64,000 nt of DNA from Paracyclopina nana. Its lineage: Eukaryota > Arthropoda > Copepoda > Cyclopoida > Cyclopettidae. A program made the position numbers and the translations under genes. The stretch is taken from positions 6,324,001-6,388,000 of the forward strand of contig JAGUCH010000003.1 of NCBI GenBank assembly GCA_019096065.1, in the 5' to 3' direction. Below, one piece after another: positions 22,786 through 34,744 of this stretch. Position 1 is the stretch's first letter; every line of letters begins with the position of its first letter. Under the pieces are notes generated by a model that was not told the origin of the DNA, made no database searches, and saw only the letters and a list, made by a program, of their open reading frames with translations.

Positions 22786-25688
22786 ATTTCAGATAAAATT
22801 TGCCAACTTTGCCGATCCCACCTCTAGAGTGAGCTGGTTTAGGAATACGGGCACAAGTGTTCGAAACATATTTTTAGGATGTTTTTCTGGTATACATTTG
22901 TTTTGCAAGCAGATGCAGCAGACATTTTCTAACCTCTATTAATCTGTACGTATATTGTGCTAAAGTGACCATTTGCAATAGATTTTCCTTTACTCTCGCA
23001 TCCTTTACTTCTTCAAGTTTGGCCAACTGACAGCTGGAAAAGAGAAAAGATGAGCTTTTTATGAAATTAGGGCCTTTCAGCAACAAAGCAGGGTGACTAA
23101 GCAGATGATTCTTTTTGCACATTTCAATTACATCTGAAGAAAAACGTACTATAGCAGCCCCGGAGAGAAAAACTGTAGTTTGATGAAACAATGACTAGAC
23201 AATTATACACTACCACCACATTTTTCAAAGCTAACGCAGAAAACTCTCACTTCATCTAAATTCTTCCTGGCTAAGACAGCATTTAGTAGCACTCTGTGGG
23301 AAACTCACGCGGATAGATTATTATGCATTCCCAATTTTCCCCTATAATTACCGCCAGAGGCGCGACAAAAGATGGCTCATTTGAATCTCAAAGATGATTA
23401 TTTCTAGTGTATTTAGCCTATGTGAGTATCATCAATTTTTGGCAAATATTAGCTTTTATTAAAGTGCAGTATGTGGTTTCCCCCTTTTTTCAAAAACTAC
23501 TAGTTGCTGGGAAGCCAGCATGCCTAGGCCATTATCGATGAAACGGTGTCATTTTGCGGTAAAATGTGAAAAACGTAGCGATTTGACCATCACCAGTCAA
23601 TTACGGATCTACGGTAAATAGCAAAGCAGCGATCGACGACGATGCAACGGGACTCGTTTCTTCTCTTCCTACAGAATTTCCCTTTAGTGTACACTGGGGC
23701 GCAGCTGCACCAAACCCCTGCATGAATGAAATGTATTTTAAAGCGCAAACGTTATACTCTAATTGTAGCAAATTGTAGGCTTTAAGTAGCGTTGAAATTA
23801 CTCTCCCATCTTTTTGTCTTCCACTGTGTGTTAGTGCAGTCCAGTTGAAGGTAGTTGGTGGATGTTCTACTGTAGCCTAGTAAGTTGCTGGAGGCTCTAG
23901 ATAAGGAATTCATGACGTCGTCGTCGTCCTCCTTTTACCGAATGGAAAGTAGACGAAGCTAAAAAAGCACTTTTGTTTATGGCTGGCCTAGAAATCGGAA
24001 TTAATGCGTCCAACGCGATTTTCCTTTGCCAGCTTGAGATTGGGCTTAATGATGAGGTGGCCAGACAGACGATACTAAATATACAAGGAAGCAGCAGCTG
24101 GTCCAAAATGTGAAAATACTAATTTGAGGGAGCTTCTAAGTGGATGTGATGAATTGGCTTAATTCACGCCTCTGACTCTTGTTGGTCTACTTTTGTCCCG
24201 CTAATGCTCCACGCTCAATAATTCAATTTAGAAGAAGACCTATTTTATTATAAGTAGGTTTTATAGTGGGAATCGTTCTTCGTCTTCCCGTGATGATATC
24301 ACACCACTAAGAACTTCATGGAAAAACAATTGCTGTGGGAATCCTATTTAAGTAGCATAGCTGCATTCTGTCCAATAATTCCAAATTTCTTCTAGCTGCT
24401 GTTTTCTGTCCATGAACCATTGACTCTAACCAAAGGAAATAGTTCATCAGCTCTCATCATATTTTACTGCAGGGAAATAGTACTTGCAAAAAAGTGTACG
24501 ACCAACGCCATTTTAGAGAGTTTTTGTTGTTAACTGCTCCAAGTGCTCAGTTTCCGTAGACCTTGTTAAAGCCAAGATTCATTTGGCGTTTTAGATCAAA
24601 GATGCATTAGCGTTGCTGGTTTCCTTCCTGTATCGGCTCTATTTGAAAAATGGCCTTAGATCTGGAATAAAATGAAAAGTCACGCGTAGCAGTAAAAGTG
24701 AAAACTCATTTTTTGCTTCTAAAGTTTTGACCATTTTGGTTGGCAGCAGCAGCAGCATCTCAATCCAAATGTGGTGGCTTCACATGAGTGATCTTTTGAC
24801 TTCAGGCTTTAGGAAGAAAATGCTTACAGTTGTTCATCTGTATGATGATGGTGGGACAAGATGACGCGGCAATGTCATGATTGTTATTACTTCTTCTTTT
24901 CCATATGTGTCATTTCGCAGGAGAAATTTGCCACCACACGTCACCACCACAAGGCATATAATTGTGAACTTGAAATTTCTTTCTGGTGTTGCGGTAGTGG
25001 ATATCTTGATCCATTTTCCAGCCTTTCTCTCCAAATCACATTTTGCCATTTGGTTAGTTCACACGGAAGCCATTTTTGATACGAGGTCATTTTTCGATGG
25101 TGCATTTTTGTCAATTGTCATCCAGGCCTATGATATAACACGCCCTTTGTAGGGCAACCAAAAAGTGCAAAAAATCATGATTGTCCCAATTTTTGCGGCG
25201 TTCACCTTGCTCTTTACTATATGTGCAAGCAAAGTTGGTCATCGTGTGAATTTTCTGGCTCACGCTGTACTTTTGCAGCATAGTATATACTGGTAGTATG
25301 GTGGCGATGGTAGGCGCTCTCGGACGATTCCCAAAGAAGCCTGCTGCAGCAAATGGGAAACAGTTGGTTCCGAAATTTCAGTGTTCTCATTTCGCAAGGA
25401 GGCGAAGCATATACGATTATACAGTGTGGTAGACAATTTTCTACATAGCAGTGAAGTTTCTCATTTTTGACCAACGCAACTGAACACAATGGAGCTCACA
25501 GGCAAGTGCAATCAGACCATGAAGATAATAGTTTCCATATCACATGCTAAAATCCTTTTTTCTGTATTTTAGTTGGAGACTAACATATGAGAGTAATCGT
25601 ATAGTACATATACTACTTTCTACCTCCTCGAGGCACGACGACGAAGCCTAATTTCAAAATTGGCATACTATAATTGAGGTGCATCGTT
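22786..25688. other. Intergenic, no supported gene apart from one weak exon
   Basis: About 2.9 kb upstream of two divergent genes. Contains the weak exon at 22934-23033; other frames have no supporting signals. Regulatory content cannot be read from sequence alone. Confidence 0.5.
22934..23033 (-). other. Possible isolated coding exon (weak)
   Basis: On the minus strand a strong pyrimidine tract and CAG acceptor precede an open stretch beginning CQLAKLEEVKDARVKENLL and ending at a GTTAGA donor (ATA GAG before it). If unspliced it runs to a stop at 22874. It could be an upstream exon of the acidic membrane protein or of another gene. No homology recognised. Confidence 0.2.
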
Positions 25689-28600
25689 ATGTCTTCGGAT
25701 CATTTTCTCGCTGGTTTTGGCCACGAAGTGGAGGCGGAGCGATCTGAGCCGAGTCGGAAAAAGAAGCACCAGCCCAAGGGGATTCTGAAGAACTCCAACC
25801 CAAACGCGACTTACCACAAGCATCATCACCGCCGACGCCTCGAAGAGCTCATCGAGAACGAAAGGCCTGATATCATACCCACTTCGCATCACCACGGTCG
25901 TCACCGCCATCATCACGACCACCACAAGCACCACAGGCATGCGGATGACGAAGAGCTGGCGCACAACAACGAGAAGAACATCAAAATGAGCAAAAAGCAT
26001 CATCATAATGGCGGCTCCAAGGAGAAAAAGCACAAGCACCACCGTCATCACCATAGCAGCTCGAGTGGTGACAACGCGAGTGACTCGAGCGAGTTCAGCT
26101 CGAAAATCAAGGCTGCTGTCATCGATCAGCATCCGGAGCATGTTGATGTTGAGTATGAAGAGGATGACATGTCAAACATTTATGATCGTCCCAAAGTCCC
26201 ACCCATCCCATTTGTGATTAGCAACTCGCGCAAACCTGATAACAGCACTTGCGGTGGAGATCGAGGGGAGGAGGAAGCCCCGCAACAGCAAGTTCAAGTT
26301 GAGGAGGCCGTGTATGATGTGCCAAGGTCGAATCCTCGGAAAGTAGAGCAACCGCAACCTCCGCAGCAGAAGGAAGAAGCCATTTATGTGAACAACTCGT
26401 TTGCAGTTCATGGAGATGTCAAGTATGATGTGCCAAGATCAGCTGCGGTGAGTGTAAAAAATAAGCCATGTGAACAGATGGTGAGCCCACTTTGATACCG
26501 TTGTTGCTACCGAGCTGCTCCACACTTTGATTCTCACAATGCAATGTGGAACAGATTGGCACAATTTTTCCTCTGAACGGAGCAACTGCAAACCGCTAGA
26601 CATATATCGTAAAATTGCTACATTCCTGGATTTTATTTCAGTATAGTATATTGCCCAATAGTCAGCATTTTTTTTTTGCAGTTGGATGAAGTTTTGGACC
26701 AGTTTGTCCCCCTTGAGTATGATGTTCCGAAAATCAGGGACAGCCTGAGCACTATTGAGGAGGAGCACCAAGAGTATTATGACGTTCCAAGAAACATTCA
26801 AACAACGTTGGAGCCCTTTGAAGAAGACGACGATCCCATTGTAAGCTCCGAAGAAAATCTGTACGAAAACCAAGGCTACCACGAAGAGTTCAACAACAGC
26901 AAGAGTGGAAATGCCATCAGCGAATTCAGTGTGACATCCACCCACACTGATGATAGCAGAAGTTCCGGCTACCGCAGCTCATCTTCCCCGTCCATTCAAT
27001 CTGAAGAACTATACGTCAATGAGCTGAACATGGACCAGAGGAACAGTTTTGAAGAGTTCATTCCGCCGCCACCTGCTCCACCAACTCCGCCTGCTCCACC
27101 CCCACCATCCTCACATCACTCGCATGTTAAGGAAATTGGGGTTGGAACCTCGGGTAGCCTCCCAAAGCAAGAGAGGAAAAAGGCAAAGAAAGACAAAGAG
27201 GCCAAAAGGGAGCGCGAAAGGGCCGAGGCTGAAGCTGTGGAAATCGAAATTCTTCACAAGAAACAGCAACAGCAACTTTCCTTGGAACGACCAAAAAAGT
27301 CCTACAAGGCACCCAAACCTCCTAAGACCTATTTCACCGAGAACGCTAGCAACAGTGTTGATTTGCCTGTGGTCAGCACAGAGGAGCGCAAGAAAAGCCT
27401 GCTGAAATCAATTGATGCAAAGAAAGAAGTTACAACCAAAAGGGTAGTTAATGAAGAGAAACTAGAGCCCAAAGTGGCCGAAAAAAGCAATAATGGCACT
27501 ATGGACAAGAAGCCCTCGCAGAGAGACAGATCAGTGGATGTGTACCATGAAACAGTGAGGCAAAGAGCCACACGTACCTCTGAACCTGCTAAGGATGTAT
27601 TTCCCTCTGATCAAAATGACGTCACCAAGGCCAAGAAGAAGAGGGCGCCACAACACCCTCAAAAAGATATCAAGGACGAAGACCTGCCATCAGTCAAGGA
27701 ATTGAGGTCTAGATTCGAGGCTGAGAAGGCCAACAAGGCCATCTTCATAGAGGCCTCCAAAGCAACCAAGAAGAAGATTGACTTCAAAAAAGGCTTCAAC
27801 GTGATGTCCAGCTTAACGCGGAGGAGTGCAATGAGCCTGAGCAAATCCATGCAGAATCTTAGTAGCACAGATCAACATCACCAGCCCAGCATAGGCAAGG
27901 ATAAAAACGATTTAGGATTCTCACAATTCACCTATGCAGAGAGTGAGCAAGATTTGACCAAGCGCACTCAACTTGAGATCGTGGATGATGACCCTCTGTA
28001 CGTGAACCTGAACTCAAGGGAAACGGAAGTGAGCACAAAGAAGGAAGAAACGAACGTTTTACCCCAACAAGCCAATAATAGTAGCAATAGTAGTAGTAAT
28101 AGGTCAAGGCCAGGAGCGGAATCTTCCACTGCCAATAAGAAGCTAATGTCAGCTCTTGAAGGTGAGGTGGAAGAAGATCAGGGCCAAAGTCCTGGCTTAG
28201 GCCCTTGGAACCCCATCAAGACTCTAGCACATTTGTACAAATTGCAAGAGATCAGGCCCGGAGATGGATCCTCCCAACTTGCTGATGGTGCTATGGAAGG
28301 ATTTCTGGAAAGGTTGCCGCCTGGAAAGAAAAAGTCCACCATTTGGAACTCGTGGAAGAGGCAATATTTTGTGGCCAAGGCAGGCTTGCTTCTGATTTTT
28401 GGCGATAGCTCAAGGTCTGTTTTGATGGACAGAATTGAGCTATTTGGAGGAAGAGTGGACTACATGGAGTCCACCATGCTTGGCGTGCAGGACAGGCGAG
28501 GTCATTATGTGGTCTTGCGTTGCAAAGATAGCGAAGAGGCTGATTGCTGGCACTCTGGTCTGTCAGCCCACGTGTCCCATGACTTGGCCCAGACATTTGT

Positions 28601-29808
28601 CACCCCCATCCTCTCCAACCCAGACCTGTTCAAGCAAATTCTCGTTGTCGATTTTGGTGGATCCTCGGTCAGAGCTGGCATCGCTTGCTCCATGCCCACC
28701 TTGCCCCAGCTGTTCTTCCCCAGTGTCATGGCCATTGCCAAGGGTCACGAAGATGAAAAGTACTTTGGCATGGATGCGTTTGCTCCGGAAATAAGATCAA
28801 GGTGCAACTTGGTGCATCCCTTTGCTCCTTCCAGCAATATTGACAAGTACTCAGTGAACCAGGTGAGTTTTTATTTTTGCATGGTTGACTTGATAATAAT
28901 TCAATCTCTCTCTTTTGCAGATTGCTCTGCAGGGCTTCCTTGAGAAGATTTTCAGAGATTTGAACATTGACCCTTCAGATTATGAAATCCAATTGGTTTC
29001 TCCACGACCATTGAATGAAAAGACGCAGAGAAACTTGGCGAGTCTCCTCTTCGATGATTTCGGAGTGAGAGCCGTGAACATAGCTCATCAATCTGTGATG
29101 GCCATGTATGCCTACAATGCTCATACTGGAGTCGTTGTGGATCTGGGCGAGAGAATGGATGTGGTGCCAATCGTGGACGGATATAGAGTGTCTGCAGGGG
29201 TCTCCAGGTCCCCTGTGGGCGGTCCTCAACTGAGGCAAAAGCTCCAGCACTATTTGCTTGGCAGGAACTACTCCCTCACCACCTTCGTGGATAGCTTCGT
29301 TGTGAGGACAGCCATAGAAAGCCTTGCATATATGAGCAGAAATTTCGACCGAGAACTCGAGCGCTACCGTAAAAAACCTGAGAAGATTGATTGCACGCTC
29401 GAGCTTGGAAAGAGCACCAAGCTGGAGATTGGCTCAGAAAGGTTTGAGGCCGCGGAGGGTCTGTTCAAGCCAGAGCTCTGGGGGCTGGACCAAGCCGGAG
29501 TCCATGTTTTGGTCCACAAGGCCATTAGGGAGTGCAGCATGGATGTGAGGAGAGAGGTGACTCAGAGCATCTTCCTTGCTGGTGGCCTTTCTCTGATTCC
29601 TGGCCTGAGAGAAAGAATTGAGCTGGAACTGGAGAAGCTGTCACCAGCCACCAAGCCCAGAGTCCACTCATCTCCATATAGGTATCATGCCTCTTTTGTT
29701 GGAGCAACTGCTCATGCCACTTCAACTGCCTTCAAGCAAACAAAGCTCACTAGAGACGAGTGGAACGGCGCTGGTCAGAGGCTACCACAGCCCTGGAATT
29801 TGTCCTAA
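25689..29808 (+). CDS. Multidomain scaffold: His-rich / YDVP motifs / proline-rich / PH / actin-like protein
   Basis: Not a family I can name. Exons 25689-26447, 26682-28862 and 28921-29808 (both introns phase 0) encode 1275 residues. The start is the Met of MSSDHFLAGF; the frame upstream has only a TTG. Order: His-rich basic region (about 40-125); tyrosine motifs YDRP (165), YDVP (209, 246, 266, 286), YVNN (233), YENQ (314), YVNE (364) and YVNL (693); a proline run near 385-400 (PPPPAPPTPPAPPPP); a charged linker (EKANKAIFIEASKATKKK); a PH domain (about 790-895, GFLERLPPGKKKSTIWNSWK); and an actin-like domain from about 905 to the end (ILVVDFGGSSVRAGI, GVVVDLGERMDVVPIVDGY, SIFLAGGLSLIPGLRERI, YRYHASFVGATAHA). 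YDVP repeats are the Crk SH2 ligand class known from p130Cas, so a phosphotyrosine scaffold at actin-rich membranes is a reasonable inference. Confidence 0.85.
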
Positions 29809-29929
29809 CTACCCATAAATTAATGTGATCTTGTGTATGTAGTCAAATTATCAACAGTGTGCAATAGATGTCTGGCTTTATGATATATACTAATAATAAT
29901 TATCCTACACTCGTCTGTACTATATTAAC

Positions 29930-29935
29930 AATAAA
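29930..29935 (+). terminator. Polyadenylation signal AATAAA after the PH-actin gene
   Basis: AATAAA 121 bases past the stop. The remaining about 210 bases before the vein-like gene show nothing recognisable. Confidence 0.55.
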
Positions 29936-30147
29936 CATGTTGTTGCTAACAGTCACTTATCATGTGCATTTGGTTTGAAATGTCATTCAAATCGTCCGAT
30001 TATGGCTGTCCTTGAAAGTCTGCGCCAATTAATGGAGGCATGCCTTTAAAATTCTTTTGTCATGCTAATTTATGGAGAATGTTGGATGGAGAAAGCCACT
30101 GAGCCTTTCACTTGTTGCTCAACCATCCTTATGGCAGGTCTTTAAGG

Positions 30148-31190
30148 ATGGAAAGAAACTTTGTGATTTTAGTTGTGTTTCTACTGAAAGGCCTTGAAGG
30201 CCACATGGCTGAACAACAGCAATGCAGTGACGGCCAACTGTTGGCCATGAATACAGAAGACAAGATTGTCCTTAGTCCCATTATCATCAAGGCCAGAATC
30301 AAGTCTAAGTTCGAAAATAGAGAATTCACAGAAGTCAATGTTAAAGTTTACAAAGTTTACAAGAGCCCTGGTGGCCAGAGAGACTTTCGTCTTCTCAGAC
30401 TCAAATTCAACAAGTGCTTGTGGAGCAATCCTGCAAAGCTTGGAGGCTTGTACATTTTTTACTTGTCTCAAGATGGGAACACTCCTGTTGCTGAGCCTGA
30501 CCGTGTTGGCAAGCAAATCAAGAAGCTGATCAGAAACCTTGCTTGTAGGAATTGTGGTGAGTGCAATTTCTTTATAACAAAATTCCTCAGATAATCTATT
30601 GATTTTTAGCCTCCGCGCCAACTGTGAAGACTTCAAATGATGAGCTTTTGAGGCAAGAAGTAAAAGTAGGCCTCAAATTGCGTCTGCATTGCTTATTTGA
30701 TGGGAAACCCAAGCCATCAATTACATGGTATAAGGATGGCAAAATTATTTCAGAAAATTCCAGGGTGAAATCTCAGACGAAAAGGTAAACGCTAACTACC
30801 AACGCTTATCCCACTTTTTCGAATAGTATATTTTTAAGGAGAAAATCTGTGCTGAAGATACGCAAAATGATTCCAGAAGACCGAGGCATTTATGCATGCG
30901 AAGCAAAGTCGGTTTTGGGGAAAGCTGCAATTGATTACCGCGTTGAAGTGATTGAAAAGAAGCCTCAAGTTGATGGGTGGAAATTGTGTCCCATTGACAA
31001 TATTTGCATGAACGGTGGAGTTTGCAGGCTTTACCCAATCATCGGAGAGATACTTTGCATGTAAGTTTACACTTATTATTCCCACCTTCTGTGACAATTA
31101 AAAATGCCACTGGCATATTTTAGATGCGCTAATGGATTTTCTGGAAGGCAATGTGAACACAAATACCGACCAAGTCTTCATGCAGACTAA
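30148..31190 (+). CDS. vn: Vein/neuregulin-like secreted EGFR ligand (Ig + EGF)
   Basis: Secreted ligand of the EGF receptor pathway. Exons 30148-30556, 30610-30784, 30839-31060 and 31124-31190 total 873 bases, 290 residues. The start Met at 30148 opens a signal peptide (MERNFVILVVFLLKGLEGHM). A Cys-containing N-terminal module (about residues 25-137; KARIKSKFENREF, LACRNC) has NTR/OB-like character. It is followed by one C2-type Ig domain (LRLHCLFDGKPKPSITWYKD, EDRGIYACEAKSVLGKA) and one C-terminal EGF module with six cysteines in order (CPIDNICMNGGVCRLYP, CICANGFSGRQC). Ig followed by a final EGF with no membrane segment is the Vein layout and distinguishes it from Spitz-type membrane precursors. 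It is far shorter than fly Vein (about 620 residues), so upstream exons or lineage reduction are possible. Confidence 0.88.
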
Positions 31191-31391
31191 TTTGGTTCCA
31201 AGTTCCTTTGGATATATTGATCTCAATCAATTTAGATGTGCATCTTTCGTTCAAAGTGTTCGGTGTTTTAGACTAGTGAAGGGGCAGGTCCCATAATTTT
31301 AAATATGCTGCATATGTGAATATAATGTATTTCATCCAAGTTGAGTGTTTAAGAAATTGGTAACCGAAAATATAACTACTTAGTCTATTCA

Positions 31392-34300
31392 TCAACAATT
31401 GAGGAGTGTATATGTGAGCTTGGCACCTTTCCCAGGGTTGTTTGCTTCAGCCATAGCACCTGTGAAGTCCCAGTGGTCACTGACAAATCTCAAATTAAAT
31501 GGGGCTCTTGAGCCTGGAAATCAAATTTGAGCATGAGCTTAAGATGTAATTAGCTAATGGCCTAGCTCTTACTGCAAATCGTGTTGGATGCCATGGCCAT
31601 GTCAACAGTGACAAATTTTCTCCCACATAGCCGTTCTTCAACTGGTGTCATCATGGCTGTATTCTTTACAGCACCAGGAATGGTCACACAGTCATATCCA
31701 GAGGTTTTCATTCCATCAGATCCATAACCACAGCAACTTCCAGGCTGAAACACAAAATATCAAATATTGTACACTTTTTAGAGTGTATTTCTTTTTCTGG
31801 GCTTACATTGTTGATTCCTTTCTCCATGCTCGTCATAGTTTTCATAGTTTTGCCAGACACCTGGAAATCTGAGGGTGCTGCTGGGCTCCAGCAAATCCTA
31901 TAATGAGGTAGTTTAATTCTAGTTCATGAATTGCTTACTTTTCGCTAGAAAGCATTACTTGCAAATTCCTCGTTCCCTCCTGAAAGTAAGGAACGAATAC
32001 ATTATTGAGGCTGATGACTCATTTTGATAATTTGTACCTCACGCAAATGTTTTGGTTTTGATCAGCCAAGTGAGTGCCACCATCATAGTTGAAAGTTTTC
32101 ACACTAGCAGTCGTAGTTTTGTCTCCAAAAAAGTATTGAGTGCAGCCTTCTGGTGCTAAATTGCCATAGTCACAATTGTATTGAGTAACCTTGCAAAAGA
32201 GCTCCTTCATTACCAATGCATACATGTTTAATTAATAATATCTAACCTTGATTGACCACGATCTTGTCATGATTGTAGCATCGCGACCAGTTGTACCAAG
32301 TTGAAAGACGAGGTCGTTACACATAGCAGAAGCGTCGACATACACTAAAAATAATGTTTTAAAAATCTGTTGCAAGCAAATTATGCTAGAATAAGAGGTA
32401 CTATGCTCTCCAGTATTTATGCCACAAATTTGGGGAGGTGTGACTCCACTTGGATTTGTGACTGAAAATGTATCTGTGAGACACTGCGTTGCAGTGGCCA
32501 CTTCTTTCATGCCTCCAGCAAGCTGAAAATACATGCAACATTATTTGCTAGTAGCAATAGCCAAAAAGGCAAGTCCTACTTGACCACCGATGGTTTTTGC
32601 GACGGATACAGTTGAAGTTGAGGGTCCAGTGATGGAAAACGATGAAAAATCAAGTCTCAACTAAATGGGACATTAACAGCCTTTGATATGAACAAGATTT
32701 GAAAGTTTAATGTACCTGACAGACGTTTGAATTGCATTTGCATATTTTAACGCCACACGAGCCCACCTCGGATCCTGAGGATTCGAAGTACGTGCAATTC
32801 TCGCTTGAAGAGCCGCCACATCGAACCGTAACTAAGAATTTTAAGAGGGTTGAGAAAGCAATTTGTTTGCATTTAAACGCGCTGGCTTACAGGTGCAACA
32901 CACGCCGTATCCAGATGCACACGAGCCTGCATTTATGCCACCCTTGGACTCGCATTCGGATGTCGTGTAGCAAGTCCCATTTTTGCTCGAGCCTCCAGAA
33001 CAAGGACCATTATGGAATCTAGACAGACAGAAAGCAGAACCATAATTTCGCTCGATATTGTTGGGGATTTTAAATTTCCCTATGGACGAGTTGATTCAGC
33101 TGATATTACAGATGACATATAGCTCATTTTTGGGCCAGGCCGCTCATCATTTGCGTTGCTTGATTTTCTTTAATACTCTTATCATCATCTCCGACAGAAG
33201 GTAGATTCAAAATGCTAACTTAGCTTGAATTTCTTACTAAAAACTAGGGCTCTTCAAATTACTCCGCGACTTCGTTTTACTACGTAAAGGGGCAACATTA
33301 TTGTAGTGATGGAACGAGCCGGAAATTTTCAGCTCGATCAAACTTCAAGCTTTTTGAAAAGTGTTCGAGCGAACCCAAGCTTTTGAAAATTATAGTCAAG
33401 CTTTTTCAAACTCAAAATTTCACTTATCAAGCTTTTTTCAAGGTTTTCACTTTTTTTACTACTTTACCATAATCAATGGCAATTCATCACCAGATTTAAC
33501 AAAATTACCCAAAAATGCAAAAAATCACAGAAATTGCTTTAACTTTTACTTTAGTACTCCATTCCCGTAAGTATGTTAATATTAAAATCAGCCCTTTTTA
33601 CTTTTGATTTAAAAAAATGGATTAAGTTTTGCAATTTTTTGGTGTCAAGCTTTTTCAAGCTTTGGAATTTTTAGGTTTCAAACTTTTTCTAGCTTTTCAA
33701 AATTTGGTTCGAGCGATCCCAAGCTTTTTGCTTATCTAGCTCAAGCTGTATTTTACCTTCAAAGCTTTCAAGCCAAGCTGAAACTCGTTCCATCACTAAG
33801 CAACATCCAGATGCAGCAGCTGACCCATTTGCAACAGTTCATGCCATGAACTTCATGGAGAATTTTTACTCAGAGAAGAGTTCCAAATGAGTACAGTTGA
33901 TTTTCTCTAAGCGTTGCCCTATCAAGAGTACCCTATAACGTAGTGCTACGAAGTCGCGGAGGAATTCCTAGACCCCTACTAAGAACCACTTAAACCAGTT
34001 GATATTTGAGAAGAGTCATTTGCTCAGCACTGCGTCTGCCAAAGACAGACAGGCCCGGGAGAGTCAGCGCTCAGCAGTCGCATTACATTGAGTACTGAGT
34101 AGATTTGTCAACTGCAATCATGAAGAGCAGGACTCGACATGAAAGCGATGCAACACAATTCAAATATGCGGAAGATATCATCAGAAGGAGTGAAGTGTGT
34201 GAAAGTGCCAAATAATCTCCGATTTGTGGACGCATTTAACTAAAGGAGAACTGAAGGTAGGCGACATCAAATTCCTTTGTTTTACTTCAAGATGCTCTTG

Positions 34301-34556
34301 ACTCATTCTGATTAACGTTATACTTGTAAGCATCGCTTTTTATCGCTCTAGAATTGCTGGCGAACGCCCATAGTGATTCAAGCTTTAAGCTTACCTGACA
34401 ACATTGAATAGTGACACTGAAACATAAGTTACATCAGTTAAGGTTTATATAATTTTTTTTACGCTTACAAACTTTTCCGTTCCTTTCTGCTGAGGAGATG
34501 GAGGTTGCTGCCAAAGAGGCTACTAAAAAAGTTAAAGCTAATTTTTCAGTTTTCAT
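31392..34556 (-). CDS. Secreted CUB-domain protein A (tandem paralogue)
   Basis: Extracellular protein of unknown function. Twelve exons (minus): 34556-34469, 34416-34395, 33018-32891, 32831-32716, 32660-32580, 32522-32402, 32344-32247, 32189-32038, 31979-31959, 31897-31807, 31744-31573 and 31513-31392; sum 1212 bases, 403 residues, all phases consistent. Signal peptide MKTEKLALTFLVASLAATS; a Cys-rich clip-like segment (NGTCYTTSECESKGG, GYGVCCT) common in arthropod CUB proteins; a first CUB-type unit (CTYFESSGSE, CQLRLDFSSF, TDTFSVTNPSGVTPPQICG, MYVDASAMCNDLVFQLG); then a second divergent Cys-rich half (GGTHLADQNQNICVR, CCGYGSDGMKTSGYDC). Two microexons of 22 and 21 bases are used. Intron 2 (34394-33019, minus strand) is expanded to about 1.4 kb by transposon sequence; all other introns are about 50-90 bases. 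Nearly every position aligns with paralogue B. Confidence 0.9.
33246..33978. mobile_element. Outer hAT-like MITE with terminal inverted repeats
   Basis: The left end TAGGGCTCTTCAAATTACTC (33246-33265) continues through CGCGACTTCG. The right end, read in reverse complement, is TAGGGGTCTAGGAATTCCTC then CGCGACTTCG (33978 leftwards). The TIR is about 30 bases. TAGGG termini suggest the hAT superfamily. Flanks (TAAAAAAC left, CTAAGAAC right) are only a partial 8-base duplication. There is no transposase frame. It sits in intron 2 of CUB gene A and is interrupted by a second element. Confidence 0.65.
33301..33799. mobile_element. Inner nested MITE, ~500 bases, with TIR and 8-base duplication
   Basis: Ends carry the inverted repeat TAGTGATGGAACGAG / CTCGTTCCATCACTA. 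It is flanked by GCAACATT (33293-33300) and GCAACATC (33800-33807), a 7/8 match that fits an 8-base hAT target duplication. The interior is filled with variants of CAAGCTTTTT in both orientations and has no coding frame. It lies inside the outer element, so it inserted later. Confidence 0.7.
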
Positions 34557-34744
34557 GTTTGGTTCTGCTCATGTCTGCTCAGTTGACCAGCAAGTATTCG
34601 AATGATCTCAACGCGAGAACGACACATCTAAGAAATAGCAAGTCACGCGGCTCAAAGAGAAATTGCTTATCATTTTATTATTCATCCAAGAGCTGAAGTA
34701 AATTGTGTCTATCCTAGCATTCTTAAGTGATTACAAATCGATTT

